A DNA stretch of 35,051 bases from Desulfurellales bacterium (GTDB lineage: Bacteria > Campylobacterota_A > Desulfurellia > Desulfurellales > Hippeaceae): NCBI GenBank assembly GCA_027064405.1, contig JAMOPP010000164.1, positions 1 through 35,051 of the forward strand, read 5' to 3'. Each line of letters begins with the position of its first letter. Position 1 is the stretch's first letter. A model generated the notes under the pieces. It searched no databases. It saw only the letters and a list, made by a program, of their open reading frames with translations, and was not told where the DNA came from. Made by a program: the position numbers and the translations under genes. Shown here one piece after another: positions 1-8,895 of this stretch.

Positions 1-941
1 TTATCTAAGTTTTCTTTCACAAGAGAAAATATTTCCTCAAATCTCGGCTCTATAATGTCGCTAAGAAGACACTTTTGAATACTTCTTGACTGCCTGTCAC
101 CTATGCCCGGTATCTCCACTGTTTCACTCTTATCAACCACATCCGACACAGCACATCCATACTGTTTTTTAATCTCTTCAGCCTCTTTAAATGGAGTTCT
201 TAAACCTATGGCTATGTCATTTGTTATATGGTCACCACCTATTGATATTACAGAGGTGTGTTTTATTGAGTTGGATACGAAAACCGCAACATCCGTTGTG
301 CCCCCGCCTATATCAATTAAGCCTATGCCCAAATCTTTTTCTTCAGGAAGTATTATTGATTGACTTGAAGCAATGGGTTGAAGAACTATATTGTTAACTT
401 TTAAAGAACTTCTCTGGCAACATTTTACTATGTTTTGAACATTTGCAACAGCTCCTGTAACTATATGCACCCTAACTTCCAATCTTGTTCCGCTCATACC
501 CCTTGGGTCTTTGATTCCGCCTTGATTATCAACTATAAATTCCTGAGGTATTATATGTATAATTTCTCTATCAGGAGGAATGGCAACGGCTTTTGCAGCG
601 TCAATAACCCTTCTTATGTCAGATTCTGCAACCTCTAAATTTTTAATAGCAACAACCCCGCTTGAGTTGTAGGAGCGGATATGCCCGCCGGCTATGCCCG
701 CATATACACTTTCTATTTTAACGCCACTCATTCTTTCTGCAAGCGCTACAGCCATTTTTATTGATGCAACGGCTTCATCTATATTAATAACAACACCTTT
801 TCTCAATCCTTTGGAAGGTGTTTGCCCTATACCTATAATTTTAATTTGACCCTCTTGGGTCTTTTTACCTACTATTGCACATATCTTTGTCGTTCCTATG
901 TCTAATCCTACAATTGTATCATTGTTGATAACTTCACTCAC
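1..941 (-). CDS. ftsA: Cell division protein FtsA, partial (3' end outside window), GTG start
   Basis: Own translation of the minus strand from GTG at 941: MSEVINNDTIVGLDIGTTKICAIVGKK...GLRKGVVINIDEAVASI...GIGLIDIGGGTTDVAVF...; ASKHA phosphate motifs. Start overlaps the ftsQ stop (GTGA). Not in the ORF track because it is partial and starts with GTG. Confidence 0.95.
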   Translation of the reverse strand, partial: MSEVINNDTIVGLDIGTTKICAIVGKKTQEGQIKIIGIGQTPSKGLRKGVVINIDEAVASIKMAVALAERMSGVKIESVYAGIAGGHIRSYNSSGVVAIKNLEVAESDIRRVIDAAKAVAIPPDREIIHIIPQEFIVDNQGGIKDPRGMSGTRLEVRVHIVTGAVANVQNIVKCCQRSSLKVNNIVLQPIASSQSIILPEEKDLGIGLIDIGGGTTDVAVFVSNSIKHTSVISIGGDHITNDIAIGLRTPFKEAEEIKKQYGCAVSDVVDKSETVEIPGIGDRQSRSIQKCLLSDIIEPRFEEIFSLVKENLD

Positions 942-1723
942 TTAACATCTCCTTTTTTCCATCTTAATACAAATTTATTATTGAAACATATGCTGATGTT
1001 TTCCAAGTTGTTTTTCTCTCTTAAAAACTCACTCCATCTATTTTTAAGCCTGTCAAACGATTTGTTCGGACAGCTTAAACTGTTAACAACAACATTTATA
1101 CCACTTTTAAAATGTGCAAGCTGGCGACTGTCAAATACAATATCAATATAATCTATTCTGTCAATATTGTCTAACTTTTTATATGTTTTAAAAATAGAAT
1201 TTAATAAAGAATGTTTATTTAAATAACTTTGATTCTTTGTTCTTAATTGCATTAATTTATTTATATGAATATTCACATCGTTTTTGTATTCACTTATTAA
1301 ATATCCGTCATTATCAATGATATATATTTTTTTATTTATACGCAATGCCGCAACAGGTGTCACCTCTTTTAGTTTTATGTAGATAGTATCGGGATATATT
1401 TTTGCAACACTTACCTTCTTTATCCACGGATTTGTTATAAGATTGGAATATATCTTTTTCTCACTGTAGAATGACATAGACTTCGGACTGTTTGTTTGTG
1501 CAATATTTTTTATTTTTTTTATGGTTAAAATTCTATTTCCGGATATAGCCACATTTCTTAATTTAAAATAGTTATCCATATAAGCTTTATATGCGTAGAA
1601 AAATAAAAATATAATCGACACGAATAGAAAGATAGAAGAGATAATGCCCACATTTTTTAATATTACCGGTTTATGCTTTTTTAACTTCTTTTCATCGTTG
1701 TTAATATTTTTATAGTCTATCAT
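938..1723 (-). CDS. ftsQ: Cell division protein FtsQ (POTRA domain, one TM)
   Basis: N-terminal TM segment, POTRA-like 'LRNVAISGNRILTIKKI', 'NPWIKKVSVAKIYPDTIYIKLKEVTPVA'; sits between ddl and ftsA. Confidence 0.88.
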   Translation of the reverse strand: MIDYKNINNDEKKLKKHKPVILKNVGIISSIFLFVSIIFLFFYAYKAYMDNYFKLRNVAISGNRILTIKKIKNIAQTNSPKSMSFYSEKKIYSNLITNPWIKKVSVAKIYPDTIYIKLKEVTPVAALRINKKIYIIDNDGYLISEYKNDVNIHINKLMQLRTKNQSYLNKHSLLNSIFKTYKKLDNIDRIDYIDIVFDSRQLAHFKSGINVVVNSLSCPNKSFDRLKNRWSEFLREKNNLENISICFNNKFVLRWKKGDVK

Positions 1724-2607
1724 TTTTCAAGTGCCATAATTTTAACTAAATCCTCAAAGCTAATACCGTCGGATTTTGCCGCCTTTGGCAGAAGAGATGT
1801 CGCCGTCATACCCGGTATTGTATTAACTTCAAGAACATATGGAACATTATCCCTTATTAACATATCAACCCTTGCGGCTGAAGAACACCCCAATGCTTGA
1901 TAGGTTCTTATTGCTAATTTCTGGCAAAGTCTTGTTATATCCTCTCCCAATGGAGCCGGAACTATATATTCGGTTGAACCGGCAGTATATTTATTTTTGT
2001 AATCATAAAAACCTTTTTTTGGTCTTATCTCTATGATAGGTAGCGCCTTACCGTTTATGACACTTACAGTCAACTCTTTTCCCTCAATTTTTTCCTCTAT
2101 TAAAATATCTTTAAACTCTTTTAATAGTTCTTTAACTCTTTCAAACAGCTCCTCTTTGTTATTTGCAAAATATACACCTATAGACGAGCCTTCACTATTC
2201 GGCTTTATACATACAGGATAAAAATCAATATCGTCGATATCCTTACAATTATTAATTAGAATACCTTTTGGTGTAGGTATGTTGATATTTTTTAATATGG
2301 ATTTTGTGACAAATTTATTCATACATAAAGCGCTACTTTCACAATTTGAACCTGTATATTCTATATTCAGCATATCAAGAGCAGCCTGTAGATAACCGTT
2401 TTCCCCCCAACTTCCATGGAGAGCTATAAAAACAAGATCCGGGTTTTTTGTCGCAATCTCTTGTATGCAACTTTTTTTGTCTGAACACTCCAAACATTCA
2501 ACATTTTGGAAATTTTTTAGCAAAGCTTCATATACGGTTTTGCCGCTTTTTAAAGAAACCTCTTTTTCTTTTGAATCCCCTTTACATACAACAACTATCT
2601 TTTTCAT
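1720..2607 (-). CDS. ddl: D-alanine--D-alanine ligase
   Basis: ATP-grasp motifs 'ALHGSWGENGYLQAALDMLNIEYTGS', 'VCIKPNSEGSSIGV', 'YVLEVNTIPGMT'. Confidence 0.96.
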   Translation of the reverse strand: MKKIVVVCKGDSKEKEVSLKSGKTVYEALLKNFQNVECLECSDKKSCIQEIATKNPDLVFIALHGSWGENGYLQAALDMLNIEYTGSNCESSALCMNKFVTKSILKNINIPTPKGILINNCKDIDDIDFYPVCIKPNSEGSSIGVYFANNKEELFERVKELLKEFKDILIEEKIEGKELTVSVINGKALPIIEIRPKKGFYDYKNKYTAGSTEYIVPAPLGEDITRLCQKLAIRTYQALGCSSAARVDMLIRDNVPYVLEVNTIPGMTATSLLPKAAKSDGISFEDLVKIMALEK

Positions 2608-3413
2608 ATTATTTTAACCTCTTCTTCCAACTCTACGGAAAATAGTTTAAATACATCATTCTTCATCTTGTCTATTAAAAAAAGTATATCATAAACTTCC
2701 GTTTCTTTCGAGCCTATTATGTAGTTTGCGTGTCTGTTTGATATTTTGGCACTGTTTTTGATGAAGCCTTTTAATTTAGCATCTTCTACTAACTTACCGG
2801 CATACGCATCTTTTGGATTTTTAAAAACACTGCCAAATGTGTTGTGTATGTGAGCATTTTTTACTCTTGTGCTTATATTTTTTTTTACTTTTAAAATAAG
2901 GTTTTGCCTATCATCTTTCTCATATTTAAATGCGGCTTCCGTAACGATTCCCTTAATTGAGGTTTTTCTGTAGGAAAAATTAATTTCATTGCAATATAAA
3001 GTTTTCACCCCACTGCCCTTTAGATATACTTTTGCATAAATCAGCTTATCTTTAATGGAATTTTGAAATGCGCCGGCATTCATAAAAACAGCTCCGCCTA
3101 TACTCAATGGAACCCCGTATAAAAAGTCCAAAGAGGAGATGGAATTGTTTATGCAAAATTGCATAATCTTAGACATTTTTGTAGCTGCACCTACAATAAG
3201 CATATCATTTTCTATTCTTATATAAGAAAATTTTTCTGAGAGTTTAAAAAGTTTTATAAAATTATCTTTAATTATTATATTACTTCCTCCGCCTATAAAG
3301 TAATCCTGTTCAACACTTGCTAAATCCTCCATTGATTCAACGATATTTAAATAGGAGTATCCCGATAAATGTATAGTTGTTAAATGCGATAGAGGTATTG
3401 TTTTAATTATCAT
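2604..3413 (-). CDS. murB: UDP-N-acetylenolpyruvoylglucosamine reductase
   Basis: 'FIGGGSNIIIKD', 'LYGVPLSIGGAVFMNAGAF', 'GSVFKNP', 'AGKLVEDAKLKGF', 'ISNRHANYI'. Confidence 0.95.
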   Translation of the reverse strand: MIIKTIPLSHLTTIHLSGYSYLNIVESMEDLASVEQDYFIGGGSNIIIKDNFIKLFKLSEKFSYIRIENDMLIVGAATKMSKIMQFCINNSISSLDFLYGVPLSIGGAVFMNAGAFQNSIKDKLIYAKVYLKGSGVKTLYCNEINFSYRKTSIKGIVTEAAFKYEKDDRQNLILKVKKNISTRVKNAHIHNTFGSVFKNPKDAYAGKLVEDAKLKGFIKNSAKISNRHANYIIGSKETEVYDILFLIDKMKNDVFKLFSVELEEEVKII

Positions 3414-4761
3414 TCACAAGTTTTTTTGCTATTTGAGATATACTGCCGGCTCCAAGAGCGGTCAGCACACCCTTGTTTTCAATCTGGTCTAAATGCTTCT
3501 TTAAAGATTCATAATTATTTATATATACGGCATTCCCGCTTACTTTGTTGATTTTTTCAGAAAGAGCAAGTGAATTAATTCCATCAATGGGCTCTTCTGA
3601 TGCAGAATACACATCGAGTACAAAAACTTTATCTATATTTTTAAAACTTTTGGAAAAGTCATCCATAAGATATGAAGTCCTTGAGAATCTATGGGGCTGA
3701 AATATTGCATAAACTTTATTAGATATAAGTTTTGCAGAGGAAATCGTTGCCTTAATCTCATTAGGATGATGTGCATAGTCGTCATAAACATCAAGATTGT
3801 TGTATTTCCCAAGATATGTAAACCTTCGATCAACACCCTTGAATTCAGCAAACGCTTTTCTTAAAACACTTTCTTTAATTCCTGACTCTTGTGCAATAGC
3901 ACATACAGCAAGTGCATTTGAAACATTATGAAGACCTATAACGCCAATTTCAATATTTTCTAAAATCCTATCACCTATTTTGACATCAAAGAAGCTTTTC
4001 ATATCCTTGACAGTGATATTATAAGCGTATATATCGGCTTTTTTCGATGTTATACTGTAAGTTATACAGTTCTTGTAATCATTTTTAATCTGTTTTATTA
4101 TAGGATCATCGAAATTTAGTATTTTTACTGATGAGCTTTCTATAAAGTCTCTAAACGCTATTTTTTCATTTTCAAAATTACCATAAAATCCGAGATGGTC
4201 ATTGTCTATATTGGTCACAACACCTATATGCGGATTAAGAAGCAAGAAACCTCCGTCGCTTTCATCTGCTTCGGCTATAAAATATTCACTTTCGCCTATC
4301 ATTACATTGTTGTTTATATTGCGCAGTTTTCCGCCCATTATTGCGGTTGGGTCTAATCCCGCTTCCTTAAAAAGTGACGCACAAAGGGAGGTTGTTGTTG
4401 TTTTTCCATGAGAACCTGCTATTGCAATCGACTTTTTTTCATTTATAATATGGGATAAGAGCTGATATCGTTTAATTACGGGTATATTTTTCTTTTGCGC
4501 ATAAATCAATTCTATATTATTGTCCCTAATTGCGGAAGAAGTAACCACCACATCTATATCATCTGTGATATTTTGTATGGAATGGCTTATATTTATCTTT
4601 AACCCTAAAGCCATAAGCTGCTTAACGGACGAATTCAGATTCAAGTCTGAGCCTGTAATAATTTTGCCCTTTGCATGCATATATTGGGCAATGGAACTCA
4701 TACCTATTCCGCCTATTCCTATAAAGTAAAATTTTTTTGCATTGTCAATTATGTGTTTCAT
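3403..4761 (-). CDS. murC: UDP-N-acetylmuramate--L-alanine ligase
   Basis: 'FYFIGIGGIGMSSIAQYMHAKG', 'AGSHGKTTTTSL', 'DDYAHHPNEIKATI', 'IFQPHRFSRT'. Confidence 0.97.
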   Translation of the reverse strand: MKHIIDNAKKFYFIGIGGIGMSSIAQYMHAKGKIITGSDLNLNSSVKQLMALGLKINISHSIQNITDDIDVVVTSSAIRDNNIELIYAQKKNIPVIKRYQLLSHIINEKKSIAIAGSHGKTTTTSLCASLFKEAGLDPTAIMGGKLRNINNNVMIGESEYFIAEADESDGGFLLLNPHIGVVTNIDNDHLGFYGNFENEKIAFRDFIESSSVKILNFDDPIIKQIKNDYKNCITYSITSKKADIYAYNITVKDMKSFFDVKIGDRILENIEIGVIGLHNVSNALAVCAIAQESGIKESVLRKAFAEFKGVDRRFTYLGKYNNLDVYDDYAHHPNEIKATISSAKLISNKVYAIFQPHRFSRTSYLMDDFSKSFKNIDKVFVLDVYSASEEPIDGINSLALSEKINKVSGNAVYINNYESLKKHLDQIENKGVLTALGAGSISQIAKKLVNDN

Positions 4762-4766
4762 ATTTT

Positions 4767-5375
4767 TTAATCCTTTAATATGCAGGCATCAATTTTTTGA
4801 CCTGATTCGCATATTTCTTCCGAAATGATTTTAACATTCTTTGGCATATTAGTTATTAATTGTTTATTGTTTATCAGAACAACTTTAACCATACTCCAAT
4901 CCTCTATTTTTTTCATTTCATCTTCATTGTCAAATTTTAATATAGGCGTAGTGCCAAGAAGTAAGGATGACAAAAGAATATCCTTTATCGTCTGTTTGTC
5001 AACATAAGATGTGTTAAAAATTACTCCGTCCATACCAAAGACTCTATGCAAAAATACTTGATAGTTTTCCAAAATTATATCTTCGGCAATTACTATAAGA
5101 TTGCTGTTTAACTGTTTAGACAGGGTAATATCATCCATTTCGGGGGTGTATTCTTTCTCTCTCATATCAATTATGACTGCGCTTTTTTCATTTTCTACAT
5201 TATAGAGTTCTTCTATATCTTTTATTCTATTAATAGATTTAATATCATTTCCAATTTCTTCATAGAGATCACACGGTTCTGCATATAGCATATTAAAATT
5301 TCTTTCCATAACAACCATCGGTATGTCTTGTTTCTTTTTTTCAATAAATTTTTCTTTTCTCTTCTTTAAATCCAC
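4767..5375 (-). CDS. Degenerate indole-3-glycerol-phosphate-synthase (TrpC)-like TIM-barrel protein, function unknown
   Basis: Segment 'LIVIAEDIILENYQVFLHRVFGMDGVIFNTSYVDKQTIKDILLSSLLLGTTPILKFDNEDEMKKIEDWSMVKVVLINNKQL' follows the IGPS pattern 'vLrKDFiiDeYQiyeAr.aGADAvLLI...L......L..A..LGm..LVEVHdeeEle.al..ga.iIGINNRdL', but with AED in place of RKD. GTG start overlaps the lgt stop (TAGTG). Confidence 0.6.
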   Translation of the reverse strand: MDLKKRKEKFIEKKKQDIPMVVMERNFNMLYAEPCDLYEEIGNDIKSINRIKDIEELYNVENEKSAVIIDMREKEYTPEMDDITLSKQLNSNLIVIAEDIILENYQVFLHRVFGMDGVIFNTSYVDKQTIKDILLSSLLLGTTPILKFDNEDEMKKIEDWSMVKVVLINNKQLITNMPKNVKIISEEICESGQKIDACILKD

Positions 5376-6148
5376 TATTGACTCCTTTTTTTGTATCTAA
5401 AAAATAAACCTATAATTGCTACTATTATCATACTTAAACATAACCACTGCCCCATTGTTAGCCCGTATATAAAACCTATTTGTATATCAGGTTCTCTCGT
5501 AAATTCTATAAAAAATCTAAATATTCCATACAATAAAATGAATGTATAAAATAAAAATCCTTCATATTTAATAAATTTATCACGACTGTAGAACATTATC
5601 AGAAACAAAAAAAAACCCTCAAACAGGGCTTCATAAATCTGGGAAGGATGTCTTGGTATATATCCCCCTGAAGGAAAAGCTACAGCCCAAGGAACATTAC
5701 TTGCCCTACCCCACAATTCATCGTTTATAAAATTTGCTATTCTGCCAAAAAAGAGCCCAACTGGAGCAATAACCACAGCTTCGTCAGCAAGCTGATAAAA
5801 ACCTATATTGTATTTCTTAGCCAATAAAAATCCTGCCACTACTACGCCTATCAATCCTCCGTGAAAACTCATTCCGCCTTTCCATATATATAACATTCTT
5901 ATCGGATTTTCAATATAATAAGAAAAATTATATATAAAAATATATCCTAATCTTCCACCTAAGATTACTCCGAAAACTATATACAAAAAAACATCATCTG
6001 TTAGGTATTTTTTGTTAAATTTTTGCAGTCTTTTTTTTAAATAAAAATAAGCTATTATAAAACTTAATGCATAGGCTACACCGTACCACCTTAAATGCAG
6101 AGAGCCTATGCTTAAAATATTCGGGCTTATGTTAGGGTACTTTAACAT
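5375..6148 (-). CDS. lgt: Phosphatidylglycerol--prolipoprotein diacylglyceryl transferase
   Basis: 'LRWYGVAYALSFI', 'GGRLGYIFIYN', 'IWKGGMSFHGGLIGVV', 'GRIANFINDELWGRAS', 'RHPSQIYEALFEG'. Confidence 0.97.
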   Translation of the reverse strand: MLKYPNISPNILSIGSLHLRWYGVAYALSFIIAYFYLKKRLQKFNKKYLTDDVFLYIVFGVILGGRLGYIFIYNFSYYIENPIRMLYIWKGGMSFHGGLIGVVVAGFLLAKKYNIGFYQLADEAVVIAPVGLFFGRIANFINDELWGRASNVPWAVAFPSGGYIPRHPSQIYEALFEGFFLFLIMFYSRDKFIKYEGFLFYTFILLYGIFRFFIEFTREPDIQIGFIYGLTMGQWLCLSMIIVAIIGLFFRYKKRSQ

Positions 6149-6914
6149 ACCTTTTAATTATGGGAAAGTATCCAAGCTTAAGTTGCCTTTTTATATTTAA
6201 AGACTCTTCTTTTGCAGCAGAATATCCACTTATAGGACCTACCATAACTCTGGTATATGTCTTGTTATTAACAACAACCTTTTTAGAATATGTTTTATGA
6301 CCGCATTTCCTAAGTTTTAATACATTTCTCAATGCCTGTGAACGATTAAGATTTGATGAAACCTGTATTACATACCTTCTAAGATGATGTACGGTTTTTT
6401 TGTGTAGCACTCTATGTTTTTTTGTTTTTGCAACAGTCGTCTTCTTGTGCTCTAAAACCTTTTTTACTTTGGGCTGAAATACATTATTATTGTTCTTGTA
6501 AGTGCTTTGACTACTCTCGTTGCCTTTATTATCAGAATAGGGATTTACTATTGTAGGCGTGCTTACCCCTTCGGATAAATTGTCTTTGGTATTATTTTTA
6601 TCCGAATTGTCAGACTGAATAGCATATGTCTTAATCTCTTCACTATTATTAGAGCCTAAATCTTCTGCACTATTTTGCAAATCATTGCTGTCAAATTGCG
6701 GATTACTTTGCTCCTCATCCGTATTCTTGCTCATTTGATTTAATGTTATTGCCGTATTTGTCTTCTTTGTACTCACTAATGAATTTATTATATATCCTGC
6801 CGCAATACCTACTATCAATATTATCGCAGATACTATAATAATTACTTTTGTACCTGATTTATTCTTCTGTTTTTGAAGAATTTCCTTAATTCTGTCTTTA
6901 TTGTTATCTTCCAT
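6132..6914 (-). CDS. Single-pass membrane protein with C-terminal SPOR domain
   Basis: TM 'VIIIVSAIILIVGIAAGYIINSLV', polar/low-complexity linker, C-terminal 'RRYVIQVSSNLNRSQALRNVLKLRKCGHKTYSKKVVVNNKTYTRVMVGPISGYSAAKEESLNIKRQL' fits the SPOR fold pattern. Confidence 0.85.
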   Translation of the reverse strand: MEDNNKDRIKEILQKQKNKSGTKVIIIVSAIILIVGIAAGYIINSLVSTKKTNTAITLNQMSKNTDEEQSNPQFDSNDLQNSAEDLGSNNSEEIKTYAIQSDNSDKNNTKDNLSEGVSTPTIVNPYSDNKGNESSQSTYKNNNNVFQPKVKKVLEHKKTTVAKTKKHRVLHKKTVHHLRRYVIQVSSNLNRSQALRNVLKLRKCGHKTYSKKVVVNNKTYTRVMVGPISGYSAAKEESLNIKRQLKLGYFPIIKRYVKVP

Positions 6915-6923
6915 TTTCTAACC

Positions 6924-8555
6924 TCACATCTTTTTTTTGGCTTCTATTCCTATCAAATCGAAACCCAACTTTAATGTTTTAGCGACTGCATCCAACAGAG
7001 CAAGTCTAGCGTCCATTAGATTACTCTCTTGTCCTATAACCCTTATATGGTTATAGAACTTATGCAACTTTTCAGCTATCTCCAAAATACCCCTTGCTAT
7101 ATGATAGGGTTCAAGTTCATCGTGTGCCTTTTTAATATAGTCTTTGAACTTAACAACAGATTTTATCAGATTTATTTCGTATTTATCTGACAATAAACTT
7201 AAATTTTTGTTCGTTATCTCGTAGTTTTTGTCAAGTTGAGCAAAAATATTTGATATTCTTGCATAGGCGTACTGGGCGTAGAATACGGGATTTTCGCTAC
7301 TCTGTTTCTTTGCCAAATATACATCAAAATCGAGATGAGAATCTACGCTACGAAGTAAAAACATAAATCTTGCCGCATCGACCCCTGCCTCTTCAAGAAC
7401 CTTATCAAGTTCAACAAACTCGGCTTTTCTTGTTGACATAGATAGTTTTTCACCGTCTCTAAGTAGATTTACTATCTGAATTAATATAACATTTAAGTTA
7501 TCACTATCTATTCCAAGAGCGCTTACTGCAGACTTCATCCTCTTTACATAACCGTGATGATCCGCTCCCCATATGTCTATAACCCTATCAAATTTTCTTG
7601 TTATAAATTTATTTTTATGATAGGCAATGTCACTTGCGAAATATGTATAATCTCCATTGCTTTTCTTTAAAACCCTATCTTTATCGTCTCCAAAATTAGT
7701 TGTTTTAAACCATAAAGCACCGTCTTTTTCATAGATTAAATTTTTATCTTTCAAGAATGATATCGAGTTTTCAACCTCATTTGAATCAAACAGCCTCTTC
7801 TCCTTAAAGAAATTATCAAAGCTTACCCTGAAATTACTAAGTGTATTTAAAATATCTTTAAGTATGACCTCTGAACTTTTCTCCATACATATGGAAATAG
7901 ATTCATCCTCATTTTTATTTAAAAGATTACTGCCATATTCCGCCATAATATCTTTTGCTATATCAATAATATATTCGCCTCTGTATCCGTTTTTTGGTAT
8001 ATCTTCAGACATACCCATAAGTTGTTTATACCTTATAAATGTCGATATGCCGAGCATTCTCATCTGAAGACCGGCATCATTGATATAGTACTCCTTTTCA
8101 ACATCGTGACCGGCAAATTTCAAAATTCTTGATATTGAATCTCCTATGGCAGCACCTCTTCCGTGACCAATATGTAAAGGTCCCGTTGGATTAGCACTCA
8201 CAAATTCAACTTGAATTTTCTGTTTTTTTACATTCGGTCTAAAATAGCCACTCGTGTCATTATTAATTTTTTCTATTTCCTCAATAAAAACACTATTTTT
8301 TATGTAGAAATTTATGAACCCTGGCCCGGCAATTTCTATTCTTTCAAATAGATTTTCATCTAAAGCCATATCCCTAAATTCTTCAGCTATTAAATACGGT
8401 TTTTTCTTTAATTGCTTTGACAAAAGCATAGCAATATTGGTTGAATAGTCGCCAAATTCTTCCTGTTTAGGATATTCTATAGAATACAATATATCGGAAT
8501 TTAGGTTTTTTGCTTTTAAATATTTAATTATTATACTGTCTATCCTTGCTCTCAT
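6924..8555 (-). CDS. argS: Arginyl-tRNA synthetase
   Basis: 'VEFVSANPTGPLHIGHGRGAAIGDSISRIL', 'WGADHHGYVKRMKSA', DALR anticodon-binding C-terminus. Confidence 0.98.
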   Translation of the reverse strand: MRARIDSIIIKYLKAKNLNSDILYSIEYPKQEEFGDYSTNIAMLLSKQLKKKPYLIAEEFRDMALDENLFERIEIAGPGFINFYIKNSVFIEEIEKINNDTSGYFRPNVKKQKIQVEFVSANPTGPLHIGHGRGAAIGDSISRILKFAGHDVEKEYYINDAGLQMRMLGISTFIRYKQLMGMSEDIPKNGYRGEYIIDIAKDIMAEYGSNLLNKNEDESISICMEKSSEVILKDILNTLSNFRVSFDNFFKEKRLFDSNEVENSISFLKDKNLIYEKDGALWFKTTNFGDDKDRVLKKSNGDYTYFASDIAYHKNKFITRKFDRVIDIWGADHHGYVKRMKSAVSALGIDSDNLNVILIQIVNLLRDGEKLSMSTRKAEFVELDKVLEEAGVDAARFMFLLRSVDSHLDFDVYLAKKQSSENPVFYAQYAYARISNIFAQLDKNYEITNKNLSLLSDKYEINLIKSVVKFKDYIKKAHDELEPYHIARGILEIAEKLHKFYNHIRVIGQESNLMDARLALLDAVAKTLKLGFDLIGIEAKKKM

Positions 8556-8558
8556 AAA

Positions 8559-8768
8559 TTATTTTCCTTTTTCTTCTGTTTCGGCTTCTATTACTTTTTT
8601 ATCTTTTTTGTCGTCTTCGTCCTCTTCCTTACCCACATCTTTTACGGATTTTTTGAATTCCTTTATTCCTTTGCCCAATCCGGAGCCTATCTCAGGAAGT
8701 TTTTTTGCTCCGAAAATTATGATTAATATAATTAGAATAGGCAAAAGTTCTTGCCAGCTTGGCATCAT
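8559..8768 (-). CDS. tatA: Sec-independent translocase TatA/TatE family protein
   Basis: 'QELLPILIILIIIFGAKKLPEIGSGLGKGIKEFKKSVKD': TM, FGxxKLPEIG hinge and amphipathic helix. RBS GGAGG upstream. Confidence 0.93.
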   Translation of the reverse strand: MMPSWQELLPILIILIIIFGAKKLPEIGSGLGKGIKEFKKSVKDVGKEEDEDDKKDKKVIEAETEEKGK

Positions 8769-8799
8769 TGTAAGTTCCTCCTTCTTTCACATTTCCTTA

Positions 8800-8827
8800 A
8801 GTTTATCTATATACAAAAAAAAGTCAA
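8800..8827 (-). promoter_or_regulatory. Putative sigma-70-type promoter for the tatA-argS-SPOR-lgt... gene run
   Basis: Minus-strand TTGACT (8827-8822), 16-nt spacer, TAAACT (8805-8800), followed by AAGGAGGAA RBS and ATG at 8768. Confidence 0.55.
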
Positions 8828-8895
8828 TGAAGATTTGAAACGGTACAAATTATGATACCGCCACAGAGCAACCCGTTAAGATTTAACTTTAATAT

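Noticed and set aside
103-638. Plus-strand ORFs of 67-86 aa at the left edge
   Set aside because: Antisense to ftsA, which reads open across 1-941 on the minus strand with diagnostic motifs.
3633-3851. 72-aa minus-strand ORF
   Set aside because: Alternate frame within murC; no independent coding evidence.
8841-8860. CGGTA-N10-TACCG inverted repeat in the tatA/DMT intergenic gap
   Set aside because: Only 5-bp arms with no T-tract; expected by chance.
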